This document shows, in pieces, positions 15,559-24,936 of a stretch of DNA of 33,256 nt; position 1 is the stretch's first letter; every line of letters begins with the position of its first letter. A program made the translations under genes and the position numbers. The stretch lies in contig CAZICM010000087.1 of assembly GCA_964537685.1 (NCBI GenBank), positions 1 through 33,256 on the forward strand, in the 5' to 3' direction. The notes beneath the pieces are model-generated. The model was not told the origin of the DNA. It searched no databases and saw only the letters and a list, made by a program, of their open reading frames with translations. This DNA comes from CAZICM01 sp964537685 (GTDB taxonomy: Bacteria > Myxococcota_A > Polyangia > Polyangiales > Polyangiaceae).

Positions 15559-18360
15559 ACGCGGTCATTTCAGGATTGGCAGGGCTTGCGCTGGTGATGG
15601 ATGGGGAGAGGATTTTTTCCATTCACGCGGATGCGCTGGACATACAAAAACCGAGGCAGGCAACGGATTTTCATTATTTATTTACGGATACAAAAAATCT
15701 ACAGTATTGTACGGATATCTCATTAAATGAGGTAAAGGAAAGGCTGCTTGGCGCGGTCCAGATGGACCGAGCGCTGCATGTTGTATTGTCGGCAATGGAT
15801 GCGGATTTATCGCATGGGCTTCGGGAAAGGCTATTGGAAGAGCTTTCTGGGGTGCTGGCTTTGGAGCCGGTTCAGATATTTTTGGAGAATATTTTATATG
15901 CGCGGCCGCTTCCCTTGGATGCGGATATTGAAGGAGCTCTATGGAATTGTGATAATACATCATTGGAAGTAAATCGGGCGCGGGATTTTTATCTCCGGCT
16001 ATTTGGACATCAGCGGCAAGTGCAGGCCGTGCAATTGGCGTGGGAAGAGATATCGCCTTTGCATTTTGGCAAACGGGGGCAGCGCGCGGTGGAGGGGGAG
16101 GCGGCGAAGGCTGGGTTATTCCGTGGATTGGTGCTGTGTTTAGCTGAGCAGAAGAACGTAGATGGGTGGATGGCAGCGGAGCTTGTGCGGCCGGAGGTGA
16201 GGCGCATACAGAACCACCGGGCGATTTTGAAAGCGTGGATAGAGCCATTTCAGAAGGCGAGGGTGGGGCGCGTTCATCCGATGGAGATGATGGTGGATGG
16301 GGCGGCGGAAGAGGTGGAGGTCATTCAAACGGAAGCGCGTGTGGAGAGTGGATACGATAGGCTTTTATCCTATGAGAAGGTGAACAAGCAGAAGCAAGAT
16401 ATTGAGCGGCTGATGCGGGGAGGCAACGAGGCATTGGTATGGCCGCGGGTCGAGGATTTGGTGTCCTATCAATTAAAATATGGGGGGCCGCAATTCGCTG
16501 TGAAATCGCTGTGTGATTTGGCGGTGAGGGCGCAGGCGCGGGGGATGTACGGGCTGCAACTGAGGCTTACGCAGAAGGGCGTGGAGATTTATCCGAGGGA
16601 CATCTGGTGCTGGAAGCAGCATGGCCATGCGCTGAAGAACAATGGTCAATACGAAGAAGCGCTGTTGGCCTACGATAGGGCGGGCGGAGCTTTGGGGGAT
16701 GCGGTGACGCAGAATGGGCGAGCGGAAGTGCTCAAGGCGATGGGGCAACTTTCCCCGGCGCTTAAGGCTTACGAGGACGTGATAAAGACGCACCCCGAAA
16801 ATGTGGTTGCGAAGGCTGGGCGAGCGGAAGTGCTCAAGGCGATGGGGCAACTGGACAAGGCGCGGCTGGCCTATGAGGACCTGATCAAAACGCACCCCGG
16901 CGATGTGTTTGCGAAGAATGGGCGAGCGGAAGTGCTCAAGGCGATGGGGCAACTGGACAAGGCGCTTGTGGCCTATGAGGACGTGATCAAGGCGCACCCC
17001 GAAAATGTGGTTGCGAAGACAGGGCGAGCGGAAGTGCTCAAGGCGATGGGGCAACTGGACAAGGCGCTTGCAGCCTATGAGGACGTGATCAAGGCGCACC
17101 CCGAAAATGTGGTTGCGAAGAATGGGCGAGCGGAAGTGCTCAAGGCGATGGGGCAACTGGGCAAGGCGCTTGCAGCCTATGAGGACGTGATCAAGGCGCA
17201 CCCCGAAAATGTGGTTGCGAAGAATGGGCGAGCGGAAGTGCTCAAGGCGATGGGGCAACTGGGCAAGGCGCTTGCAGCCTATGAGGACGTGATCAAGGCG
17301 CACCCCGAAAATGTGGTTGCGAAGAATGGGCGAGCGGAAGTGCTCAAGGCGATGGGGCAACTGGGCAAGGCGCTTGCAGCCTATGAGGACGTGATCAAGG
17401 CGCACCCCGAAAATGTGGTTGCGAAGAATGGGCGAGCGGAAGTGCTCAAGGCGATGGGGCAACTGGACAAGGCGCTTGTGGCCTATGAGGACGTGATCAA
17501 GGCGCACCCCGAAAATGTGGTTGCGAAGACAGGGCGAGCGGAAGTGCTCAAGGCGATGGGGCAACTGGACAAGGCGCTTGCAGCCTATGAGGACGTGATC
17601 AAGGCGCACCCCGAAAATGTGGTTGCGAAGAATGGGCGAGCGGAAGTGCTCAAGGCGATGGGGCAACTGGACAAGGCNNNNNNNNNNNNNNNNNNNNNNN
17701 NNNNNNNNNNNNNNNNNNNNNNNNNNNNNNNNNNNNNNNNNNNNNNNNNNNNNNNNNNNNNNNNNNNNNNNNNNNNNGCTTGCAGCCTATGAGGACGTGA
17801 TCAAGGCGCACCCCGAAAATGTGGTTGCGAAGCATGGCCAAGCCTGTGTGCTCGCCGCGCTTAGGCGCTGGGATGATGCCCTCGCGCTCCTTCCCTCAAC
17901 CCTCCCCAAGCACACCAACGATTGGATTGGCTACCATATTCGGGGCATGATTTTATTAAAAGCCGATCGAATTGGCGATGCTATTCAATGTTTTGAGTCC
18001 GGGCTCGGCGCTTGCCCTATCCCTCGTTCCAAAGACTATTTCCGCAGTGCTCTGGGCTCCGCCTATCTGCGCCAGAACCGCCCAAAGGCCGCCTCCCAAG
18101 TGCTGTCCGAGGTCCAAAGCGATGCCCTTAAACCCGCCGCGTTTATGCTGCTTACCCATGCCGAAGGCGCTCAGGGAAATACTCTGTCCGCTAAGGCTTG
18201 TCTCGACAGCCTGAGATCTGTGCCCCCCGCTTGGGCCGAACTCTTCGAAGAACTTCATCGCCGCTTTGTGCTCAATGATAATGCGCTCCATTCCGATCAG
18301 TGGCTGCTCGATCAGGAATTCGATATGCTGTTCAATTCAATCGATTTAAATGCAGCCTGA
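15555..18360 (+). CDS. Large TPR-repeat protein (gene interrupted by an assembly gap)
   Basis: The start at 15555 overlaps the zinc-ribbon gene by ATGA. The first 390 or so residues have no family I recognise: MNAVISGLAGLALVMDGERI, an acidic helical body, then a TPR-like segment (WCWKQHGHALKNNGQYEEAL). From 16713 there are ten 34-residue TPR units (102 bp each), many identical, up to 100 Ns at 17678-17777. After the gap a half unit completes the pattern and a diverged TPR tail runs to a stop at 18360, ending FDMLFNSIDLNAA. The sequence before the gap stops two bases into a codon, and the sequence after it supplies the third base. So the gene is in frame if the real missing length is a multiple of 3, most likely 102n. 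The 100 Ns break the frame artificially. The protein is probably cytoplasmic and acts in protein-protein binding. Confidence 0.85.
16713..17832 (+). repeat. 102-bp tandem repeat array encoding TPR units, with 100-N gap
   Basis: Units begin at 16713 and every 102 bp to 17631, ten in all. The first two are diverged. Units 3 to 10 differ at only a few positions: N/T at residue 1, D/G at residue 14 and V/A at residue 18. The last unit runs into the N gap, and half a unit follows from 17778. Each unit has the shape GRAEVLKAMGQL..AL.AYEDVIKAHPENVVAK, a 34-residue TPR. The array is long enough and similar enough to collapse in short-read assembly, which explains the gap. Confidence 0.97.
17678..17777. 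other. Assembly gap (100 Ns)
   Basis: Exactly 100 Ns, the usual placeholder for a gap of unknown length. The flanks join seamlessly as the normal repeat (AAGGC before, GCTTGCAGCC after). The true missing sequence is therefore most likely a whole number of 102-bp units, possibly zero. Confidence 0.99.
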
Positions 18361-18371
18361 ATGTCTTCTCC

Positions 18372-19367
18372 CTACTTCGGCCACACCACTCCCCTCGCCC
18401 TCAAATCCTCTACCGTGTCGCTTAGCGTCTCTATCGGATCCCGGTGATCCCACCCCAATTCCCGCTTCGCTTTCCCGTTGTCCAAATACCAAAAATATTG
18501 CCCCATCTCCGCGCTGATCGGGTCCAGTTCCATATCCATCGGTAAATGTTTCGATATCTTGTTAAGCACTTCCGCGCCCATTTTCGCTAAAAATATGCTC
18601 TTCGGCGCTTTGAGCTTGGGTTCCGCTACGTCCGCGATTCTTGCTATGCGTCCAAAAAAGGTGAATAAGGTCATGTTGGCCGCGCCAATTAAATAGCGTT
18701 GCCCACCTCGCCCTTTCTCCATGCCAAGCGCCATCGCCTGCGCCGCGTCCCGCGCATCTACATACGATAGGCCGCCCGCTGGTATAATAGGCAGTTTCCC
18801 TTCCAAAAATTGAACCACGTCCCCCGTCGATGACCCGTTAATGTCTCCAGGCCCCAACAATAACGAGGGATTGATGCTCACTACTTCAAATTCATTTGTA
18901 TTGCGATCCAATGCCGCCCGCTCAGCATATAATTTTGATCGATAATATGGCCATGCCGATATAATATCCATCGGCGCCTCGGACCGCTCATCCAACACCT
19001 CGGGCGATTTGCTAACCGCTACCGTTCCGGATGTGCTCGCTAGCACCACTTTCTTGATGCCTGCCGCACGGCTCGCGTCCAGTACCGTCTTCGTGCCGTC
19101 TACGTTGAGCCGGTACAAAAGCTCCGCGTCCTCGCGCTTGCGCGATACCATCCCAGCACAGTGAAAGACGCCGTCGCAGCCCTCCGCCGCCCCGCGTACC
19201 GATGCCCCGTCCAACACGTCCCCAACCCGCACCGATAATCCCTGCGCCTCGAATTCAGGCGAACCCTTCCGGCACAGCGCCACCACCACATGGCCCTGCT
19301 CCATCAGCACGTTCACCAAATGCCGGCCCAAAAATCCGGTCGCCCCGGTTACCAAATATCGGCTCAT
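18372..19367 (-). CDS. Extended SDR NAD(P)-dependent reductase/epimerase (dihydroflavonol-reductase-like)
   Basis: 331 residues. The N-terminal cofactor motif is YLVTGATGFLGRHLV (GxxGxxG at residues 8-14). The catalytic tyrosine and lysine lie in WPYYRSKLYAE (YxxxK), with an upstream LASTSGTVAV serine. NPSLLLGPGD and SYVDARDAAQAM are typical of extended SDRs close to dihydroflavonol-4-reductases, 3-beta-hydroxysteroid dehydrogenases and HpnA. The start overlaps the stop of the large lipid enzyme by ATGA, so it probably acts on the same lipid pathway, for example on a beta-hydroxy or keto group or an acyl-derived intermediate. It ends 11 bases from the convergent TPR gene. Confidence 0.88.
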   Translation of the reverse strand: MSRYLVTGATGFLGRHLVNVLMEQGHVVVALCRKGSPEFEAQGLSVRVGDVLDGASVRGAAEGCDGVFHCAGMVSRKREDAELLYRLNVDGTKTVLDASRAAGIKKVVLASTSGTVAVSKSPEVLDERSEAPMDIISAWPYYRSKLYAERAALDRNTNEFEVVSINPSLLLGPGDINGSSTGDVVQFLEGKLPIIPAGGLSYVDARDAAQAMALGMEKGRGGQRYLIGAANMTLFTFFGRIARIADVAEPKLKAPKSIFLAKMGAEVLNKISKHLPMDMELDPISAEMGQYFWYLDNGKAKRELGWDHRDPIETLSDTVEDLRARGVVWPK

Positions 19368-22300
19368 ACCAGATGAAATACCTTCTGAAAGGTTTGCATT
19401 AGACCTATGTCGTTGGACTTCACCGCGCCCGACATAAACTCCATCGGGCTCGGTGTATAGCCTTCCCGCACGATTTTCATGAAAATCTCAGGCGATGTTT
19501 TTAATACGCAGTCCGCTGTGCCTCCTTCGGGTTTGCCTATGCGGATTTCACAGGTTTCTGCGTCAATGCGCATCGTCCACTTGGCTTCGTCTTCCGCGCC
19601 CAGCGTGAAATAATAGGAAATGGGCTTGGTCACTTGGCCTTTGACGAATTTTTCTTTGAGCTCTCTAAACAAGATGACCAGCGGGTGTTCTTTGGGTTTT
19701 TGGGGCGCCGTGTTCGCTTCCAAGGTGCGTAAATCCAAGACTTTGCCCTCTTTGAGCGCCAAGACGGCCATCTGCGTGAGCTCCGCCACTTTGCGGCACG
19801 CCGCCGGGAATTTAAGCCCCGCCGTCAATCGCCGGAGTTCGCCCACTTCCAGGGGAGGACCAATGCGTGCCGTGATTTCACGCCTCGTCGGTATCTTGCC
19901 GCCTTTGGGCAGGGCTTCGTAGGTGCCCGCAAGATGCAGCGGCAAAATATCCACGCCGTGGGTCAGCGCGAGATGTCCGATTACCGCCTTGAATTCTTGA
20001 ACCTGACCATTGGGACTGCGGGTGCCTTCAGGGAAAATCAATACGGTCTTGCCCTGTTCCAATACTTCCGCCGCCTGCCTCAGCGCTTGGCGCAATCCGC
20101 CCTTCCGATCGAATGGAGCTAAATTCGTAAAGTTTTCAACGTAGGCCCGCTGCCACTTGCCGCCTTCAAAGAAATAATCCTGCGCCGCCAGCGATATCAG
20201 CCCTTCGCCGTAATTGCCCAAGGCGTACTTCACAAATCCCATGTCCAAATGGCTTACATGGTTGGACACCACGATCGTATTGCGATTGTGGGGAATGTAC
20301 GCCCGGCCATACACTTTGGGCTTCATTAGCTTGTCGTAAAAGCTCATTTGCCCAAAACCCAAAATCTTTTTCCCCAATTCGGCTATGGGTTCGGGTACGA
20401 CGATCGTTTCGTCGTCTTCGTCGCTCTCGGGTTTGTGATGCCCATGCTCGATTTCATGCGCCGAGCGGTCGATAAAGGATTGAACCAAGCTTTCAATTTC
20501 GCCGACGGTCTCGCATTTGGCGAGCGCCGCCGTGTCCAGCCCATGCCCAACTTGGGCTTCCAGCGCCACCGACAGCTCCATCGCCATCAATGAATCAAAT
20601 CCTAAATCGCCTTTGAGCGAATGCGCCGGCAATACATCCGTGGGTTTTTTATTGGCAATGGTCGCAATCGCATGCCGCGCGGGCGTTGATGCGTGTTTGT
20701 GTTCAGCCGCGCCTTCTTCTTGAGCAGGGGCCGATGCTTCAACCAATCTCATCAAAATGGAACGCACTTCCAGCCGCTTGACTTTGCGCGTGGCTGTGCG
20801 GGGCAATTCGGTATCGTATAAATGCACGACGGCCGGCTGGCAGCCTTTGGGTAATTCGGCAATGGCTTCCTTCAGCGATGCGAGCGCCTTGGAATGCCGC
20901 GCCGCCCGTTCCGCCGCCGTCTCGGGCCGCCCAGGTTCGTCCTTCGGCGCTTCATAGGGCGAGGGCGATGCCAAGCACGCCACGCGCTCGCCGCCCTTTT
21001 TATCGTCGATGCCGACGATCGCTATTTCGCGAACGTGTTTTACGCTGCCCAAAAGCTCTTCCACATCGTCGGGATAGACGTTTTCACCGTTGGCCGACAC
21101 GATGACGTCTTTTTTGCGGCCCACGATTTGAAGCTGTTTCTTCTTGTCGAACTTGCCCAAATCGCCGGTGTGCAGCCAGCCCTCTTCGTCGAGCGCTTGT
21201 TTGGTCGCCGCTTCGTTGCCCGCGTAGCCCCGCATGACATTCGGGCCTTTCGCAAGCACTTCGCCAACGCCCCGCTCGTCGGGATTGTGGATTTTGATTT
21301 GAACGCCGGGGATGGCTTTGCCTACATGGCCGGGCTTGGACTTCACCGAGGCTTTGGCCACCGTGAGCACAGGCGATGCCTCGGTGAGCCCATAGCCTTC
21401 CGCAAGCGGTAATCCAAGGCCCGCGAAGAATTCGGCCGTGTCCTTGGGAAGCGCCGCGCCTCCCGAAATAAGCCAGCGGATATTGCCGCCCAAGCCTTCG
21501 TGTACTGTTCCAAAGAAAAGCCGGCCTAGGTTGGCGCCCGATTTTTTGCCGACCAGGCGGTTGAGCTCCAGCGTCCAATCAAAGACTTTAGAAGCGATTT
21601 CGCCCTTTTCGGCGACCCGCGTATGAATGCGCCGCTCGAGCATTTGCCAGAGCGCGGGTACGCCTGCGAGGGCGGTGATGCGGCCTTCGTTTAAGCCTTC
21701 GCTCAGTCCTTCGGCGTTGATTTCCCGGATGTAAACGATGCGCGCGCCGCGCGAGAGGGGAAGCAGCAGGCCGCACGCAAATTCAAAGGTGTGATGCAAA
21801 GGCAGCACCGACAGCACGCGATCCGAAGGTTTAAGCGGGAAGAGCGGGGCCAGCGCGGCGATCAGCGAACAGAAATTGTTGTGGGTGAGCATCACGCCTT
21901 TGGGATCGCCCGTGGTTCCGCTGGTGTAGATAATGCTCGCGAGCGTGTCGCCCTGGATGCGGATTTCGGGAGGCAGCAGCACTTCATCGGAAGAAGGCAG
22001 CTCGGTGACGGCGTGAAGGTCGAAGCAGCCCAAATGCTTGTATTTGTGGCGTATCTCTTCGCCGACTTTGTGTTCGACCTCGGTGTCCCACAGCGCGATT
22101 TCGGCGCCCGAGGCATGCACGATATTGGCAAAGCGGTGGGCATCGAGGCCCGGATCGACAGGTACGGCAACGGCGCCCGCACGCAGAATGCCAAAGTAGG
22201 CAATGCCCCAAGAAGGATGGTTTTTGCCGGATAAAATAACGCGATCGCCCGCCGCGACGCCCAGCGATGCCAGCCGCGCCGCGACGGCATAGGCCGCGTG

Positions 22301-24178
22301 CTGCCAATCTTTAAAGCTGATCCGCGTCAGCCCTTCTTCTTCAACCCTCGAAAGCGCGGGCGAGTGCCCATGCTGATCGGCCATCTCGTCGAGCAGATCG
22401 AGCAGATGATCGTAGGCCCGCAGGGGTTTGATCTCGCGCTGAAGGCGGTTTTCGATTTCTGGAAAGACATGGGTTTCAAGGCCCGGAATATGAACGCCCC
22501 ACATATAATCGCGCCAATCCAACGATTCTGGGGACCAAATCATCCGTTTTCGTTCGCCTTCGGGCATCCGTTCCATCGCCGCCCTTGTATTTGCGCAGGA
22601 AAAAATCCAATCGGCTTCCGCGACAAAGGGGAGGAAGAGGTCGAGCACATCCTTTTGTTTTTGACGGGCCTTGGCCAGATCTTTCATGGCGCCCGCGGCG
22701 GGTTTGAAGAACGAACGCACAGGTCCAAAGGCTGTTTTTTCAAAGACCTTGGAGGCGCCTTCAAGCGCGTTGATGATTAAGCCCGGGCCCCATTTGTCGT
22801 AGGTGCCCCGATCCATGGGATAGGGCTCGAAACGCGACGAAATATGATCGAAGAGCGCGCTCCTTTTGCCTTCGCGCACAAGCTTGCGCTTGTAGAGGCC
22901 GATCAGCTCGTAGTAGCGCGAGACGCGGCAGCCGTTGGTGTCCGTTGTTCCATATTGATAAACGGGAGGCGCCGTGCCTTCGATGAGTTCGCACAACGAG
23001 GCGATCATTCCGCTGGTCACCATATCGACGGGGATGATGTCGAGGCGTACGTCTTTGCCCGCGGGCAAAAGCACTTCGCCCTTGGAGGCCATGTAGATAA
23101 TGGGCGCCGATGTGTTGATGCCTTCGTTCCAGCCTGGGAAGGGATATTCGATGGAGGACTCGACGACGGCGGGGCGGACGATGGTGAAGGGCACTCCGGC
23201 GTCGGCGAGGACCTGTTCACCGATGCTTTTTGTGTAGGTGTAGATATTGGTCCAGCCCCAGAAGAGCGCGCGTTCTTTGCCGGCTTCGGTGAGGCGGTCT
23301 TCGATAAAGCGGCGCTTGACCTTGGCGAGTTCGTCTTCGAGCGCGTTGCCCCGGCAAGGTTCGCCCCGGTTTTGTAGGTTTTGTTTGGCCTGATCTAAAA
23401 AGTGGCTTTGGCGGAAGGCGTCTTCACAGCGGTGCCTGGCCATTTTGATGAGGTCGAGGCATTCGTCGATTTCGCGCTGAGGGTCCCAGTGCGAGCGGTC
23501 GAGGGTGCGTTTGGGGCAGGCGGCGCCGTACCAGGTTTCGCCTTCGGCGCGCGGAAAGGGGATTTGCCGGGGATCGAGCTCTTCGATTAAGCCCGCGCGA
23601 TAGCCGGCGACATAGCAGGTGCTGGTGTGAAGCACGGCGGCGCCCAGGGTTTTGGCGAGGGCGACCAGGTTGTTGACGCCAAAGGCATTGACTTCCAGGG
23701 CTTCGTCGAGGGGCGGATTAAAATCGACGACGCCCGCGACATTGACAACCGCCGCGATTTTGCCTTTGAGCGATTCGATGAGGGGCTGGGCCAGGCCCAC
23801 TTGATGCATGACCACATCGCCTGCGACGGGCGTGATTTTTTTTCGGAGGAAGCTTTCGAAGCCTTCGCCCGGATAAAGATTGCGGACAGGATCGAAGGCG
23901 GGCGAGGTTGCGATTTGCGACCAGAAACGTTCTTCGGCGCTTTGATCGGCCTTGGGCCGGACGACGAGGTAGAGATGGTCGATTTCGGGATAGCGGTGAA
24001 GAAGCTGGGAGACCCACACTTTGCCCAAAAAACCCGTGCCGCCGACGACGACGAGTCGCTTTCCGGCGAGGATTTGAGAAGGCAGAAGCGGAGTTTTGGC
24101 TGTACGGCTTGGAGCTGATGTTTGTATTTGCGCTTCGCCGCTTTGGTGCATCTGTTCGGTCATCGGGCGGTGAATCAT
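19364..24178 (-). CDS. Five-domain fatty acyl reductase / AMP ligase / ACP / PlsC acyltransferase / SCP2 protein, ElbD-like
   Basis: About 1604 residues from the ATG at 24178. A GTG at 24208 and ATGs at 24163 and 24151 are alternatives, all upstream of the first domain. Domains in order: a male-sterility/fatty acyl-CoA reductase domain with VVVGGTGFLGKVW near residue 46 and NIYTYTKS (YxxxK) near 315; an AMP-dependent acyl ligase with IIYTSGTTGDPKGVMLTH near 750 and the LPRTATRKVKR lysine loop; an acyl carrier domain with the phosphopantetheine serine in DLGFDSLMAMEL near 1195; a PlsC acyltransferase with NHVSHLDMG (HX4D) near 1308 and FPEGTRS near 1380; and an SCP2-like lipid-binding domain over the last 95 residues. 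One chain could activate a fatty acid, hold it on the carrier, reduce it to an alcohol and acylate a glycerol backbone. This recalls ElbD, the multifunctional ether-lipid enzyme of Myxococcus. That match is from memory. Confidence 0.9.
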   Translation of the reverse strand: MIHRPMTEQMHQSGEAQIQTSAPSRTAKTPLLPSQILAGKRLVVVGGTGFLGKVWVSQLLHRYPEIDHLYLVVRPKADQSAEERFWSQIATSPAFDPVRNLYPGEGFESFLRKKITPVAGDVVMHQVGLAQPLIESLKGKIAAVVNVAGVVDFNPPLDEALEVNAFGVNNLVALAKTLGAAVLHTSTCYVAGYRAGLIEELDPRQIPFPRAEGETWYGAACPKRTLDRSHWDPQREIDECLDLIKMARHRCEDAFRQSHFLDQAKQNLQNRGEPCRGNALEDELAKVKRRFIEDRLTEAGKERALFWGWTNIYTYTKSIGEQVLADAGVPFTIVRPAVVESSIEYPFPGWNEGINTSAPIIYMASKGEVLLPAGKDVRLDIIPVDMVTSGMIASLCELIEGTAPPVYQYGTTDTNGCRVSRYYELIGLYKRKLVREGKRSALFDHISSRFEPYPMDRGTYDKWGPGLIINALEGASKVFEKTAFGPVRSFFKPAAGAMKDLAKARQKQKDVLDLFLPFVAEADWIFSCANTRAAMERMPEGERKRMIWSPESLDWRDYMWGVHIPGLETHVFPEIENRLQREIKPLRAYDHLLDLLDEMADQHGHSPALSRVEEEGLTRISFKDWQHAAYAVAARLASLGVAAGDRVILSGKNHPSWGIAYFGILRAGAVAVPVDPGLDAHRFANIVHASGAEIALWDTEVEHKVGEEIRHKYKHLGCFDLHAVTELPSSDEVLLPPEIRIQGDTLASIIYTSGTTGDPKGVMLTHNNFCSLIAALAPLFPLKPSDRVLSVLPLHHTFEFACGLLLPLSRGARIVYIREINAEGLSEGLNEGRITALAGVPALWQMLERRIHTRVAEKGEIASKVFDWTLELNRLVGKKSGANLGRLFFGTVHEGLGGNIRWLISGGAALPKDTAEFFAGLGLPLAEGYGLTEASPVLTVAKASVKSKPGHVGKAIPGVQIKIHNPDERGVGEVLAKGPNVMRGYAGNEAATKQALDEEGWLHTGDLGKFDKKKQLQIVGRKKDVIVSANGENVYPDDVEELLGSVKHVREIAIVGIDDKKGGERVACLASPSPYEAPKDEPGRPETAAERAARHSKALASLKEAIAELPKGCQPAVVHLYDTELPRTATRKVKRLEVRSILMRLVEASAPAQEEGAAEHKHASTPARHAIATIANKKPTDVLPAHSLKGDLGFDSLMAMELSVALEAQVGHGLDTAALAKCETVGEIESLVQSFIDRSAHEIEHGHHKPESDEDDETIVVPEPIAELGKKILGFGQMSFYDKLMKPKVYGRAYIPHNRNTIVVSNHVSHLDMGFVKYALGNYGEGLISLAAQDYFFEGGKWQRAYVENFTNLAPFDRKGGLRQALRQAAEVLEQGKTVLIFPEGTRSPNGQVQEFKAVIGHLALTHGVDILPLHLAGTYEALPKGGKIPTRREITARIGPPLEVGELRRLTAGLKFPAACRKVAELTQMAVLALKEGKVLDLRTLEANTAPQKPKEHPLVILFRELKEKFVKGQVTKPISYYFTLGAEDEAKWTMRIDAETCEIRIGKPEGGTADCVLKTSPEIFMKIVREGYTPSPMEFMSGAVKSNDIGLMQTFQKVFHLV

Positions 24179-24284
24179 CCGGGCTCGCTTTCTCAAGTCA
24201 AGCGTCACAAGCGGCGCGAAAAATACTTCGCAGAAAAAAGTGCGAGAGACGGGTTATGCTTGGGCGGAAAGAATAGGTGAATCG

Positions 24285-24932
24285 ATGAGATTGCTTAGGT
24301 CATTGCACTGGATTGGGCTGTTGGGATGCGGGCTTTTATCGCTGAATAGTGGATGTACACAGCAGGCGTGTTTTTATTGGACGGAGGCAGAGGGGGCGTG
24401 TCCTTCGCAGGCGGAGGCTCCTGCGTATTTTGCCGATCCGGCGTGTGGGAACAGCGATATCGAAAGCGTCGATAGCGAGGGAGAATTCGGGGATGATGGG
24501 GTGTGTTGTTATGATGTAACGAAGAAAGACGATATTTTTTATGTGGATTGCGAGCCGGTTCCTCCGCCTCCTGGGCCTGGTCCCGGTCCGGGCGTTACGG
24601 TAACGGTGGGTTCGAGCAGCGGGGGCGGTTTTGGTGGTTCTGGAGGGGCAGGGCAGGGTGGTGCGGGGGGCGCGGGCGGTTCGGGCGGAGGAGGGCCTTG
24701 TATCGGCTGTTTGGCCGTGTTGAGCGGTGGAGATGCGAATGCATTGTGCGCCGATTCGCTGGTGTTTTATCAAAAACTATCGGATTGCCAATGTACGGGA
24801 CTGTGTTCGATGGCGTGTATGGATAATCAATGCATGGGGGCGATGCCTTCCATGGATTGCGATGCGTGCACGCAGGATAGCGTGAACGGTTGCGGTTTTG
24901 AATTGAGCGAGTGTTTAAGCGATACCAAATAG
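24285..24932 (+). CDS. Cys-rich lipoprotein with Gly/Ser linker
   Basis: 215 residues from the ATG at 24285, with AGGTGA just upstream. The longer frame from 24240 is less likely. The signal peptide is MRLLRSLHWIGLLGCGLLSL and a lipobox-like LNSGC follows. After a Cys-containing acidic region (ACFYWTEAEGACP, CCYDV) comes a Pro/Gly stretch and a Gly/Ser/Ala-rich linker of about 45 residues. A compact C-terminal domain has about ten cysteines, including CQCTGLCSMACMDNQC. This shape, lipid anchor plus flexible linker plus disulfide-rich head, is widespread in Polyangia surface proteins. The function is unknown. It diverges from the lipid enzyme gene and stops 4 bases before the zinc exporter gene's stop. 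Confidence 0.8.
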   Translation: MRLLRSLHWIGLLGCGLLSLNSGCTQQACFYWTEAEGACPSQAEAPAYFADPACGNSDIESVDSEGEFGDDGVCCYDVTKKDDIFYVDCEPVPPPPGPGPGPGVTVTVGSSSGGGFGGSGGAGQGGAGGAGGSGGGGPCIGCLAVLSGGDANALCADSLVFYQKLSDCQCTGLCSMACMDNQCMGAMPSMDCDACTQDSVNGCGFELSECLSDTK

Positions 24933-24936
24933 ATAT

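Noticed and set aside
16473..17666. Long minus-strand open frame through the TPR array (397 residues)
   Set aside because: It is the antisense shadow of the 102-bp repeats, repeating the same LPHRLEHFRSP unit. The plus strand has a coherent TPR protein.
24240..24284. N-terminal extension of the Cys-rich lipoprotein
   Set aside because: The ATG at 24285 gives a proper signal peptide start with a ribosome site, while the extension is charged and has none.
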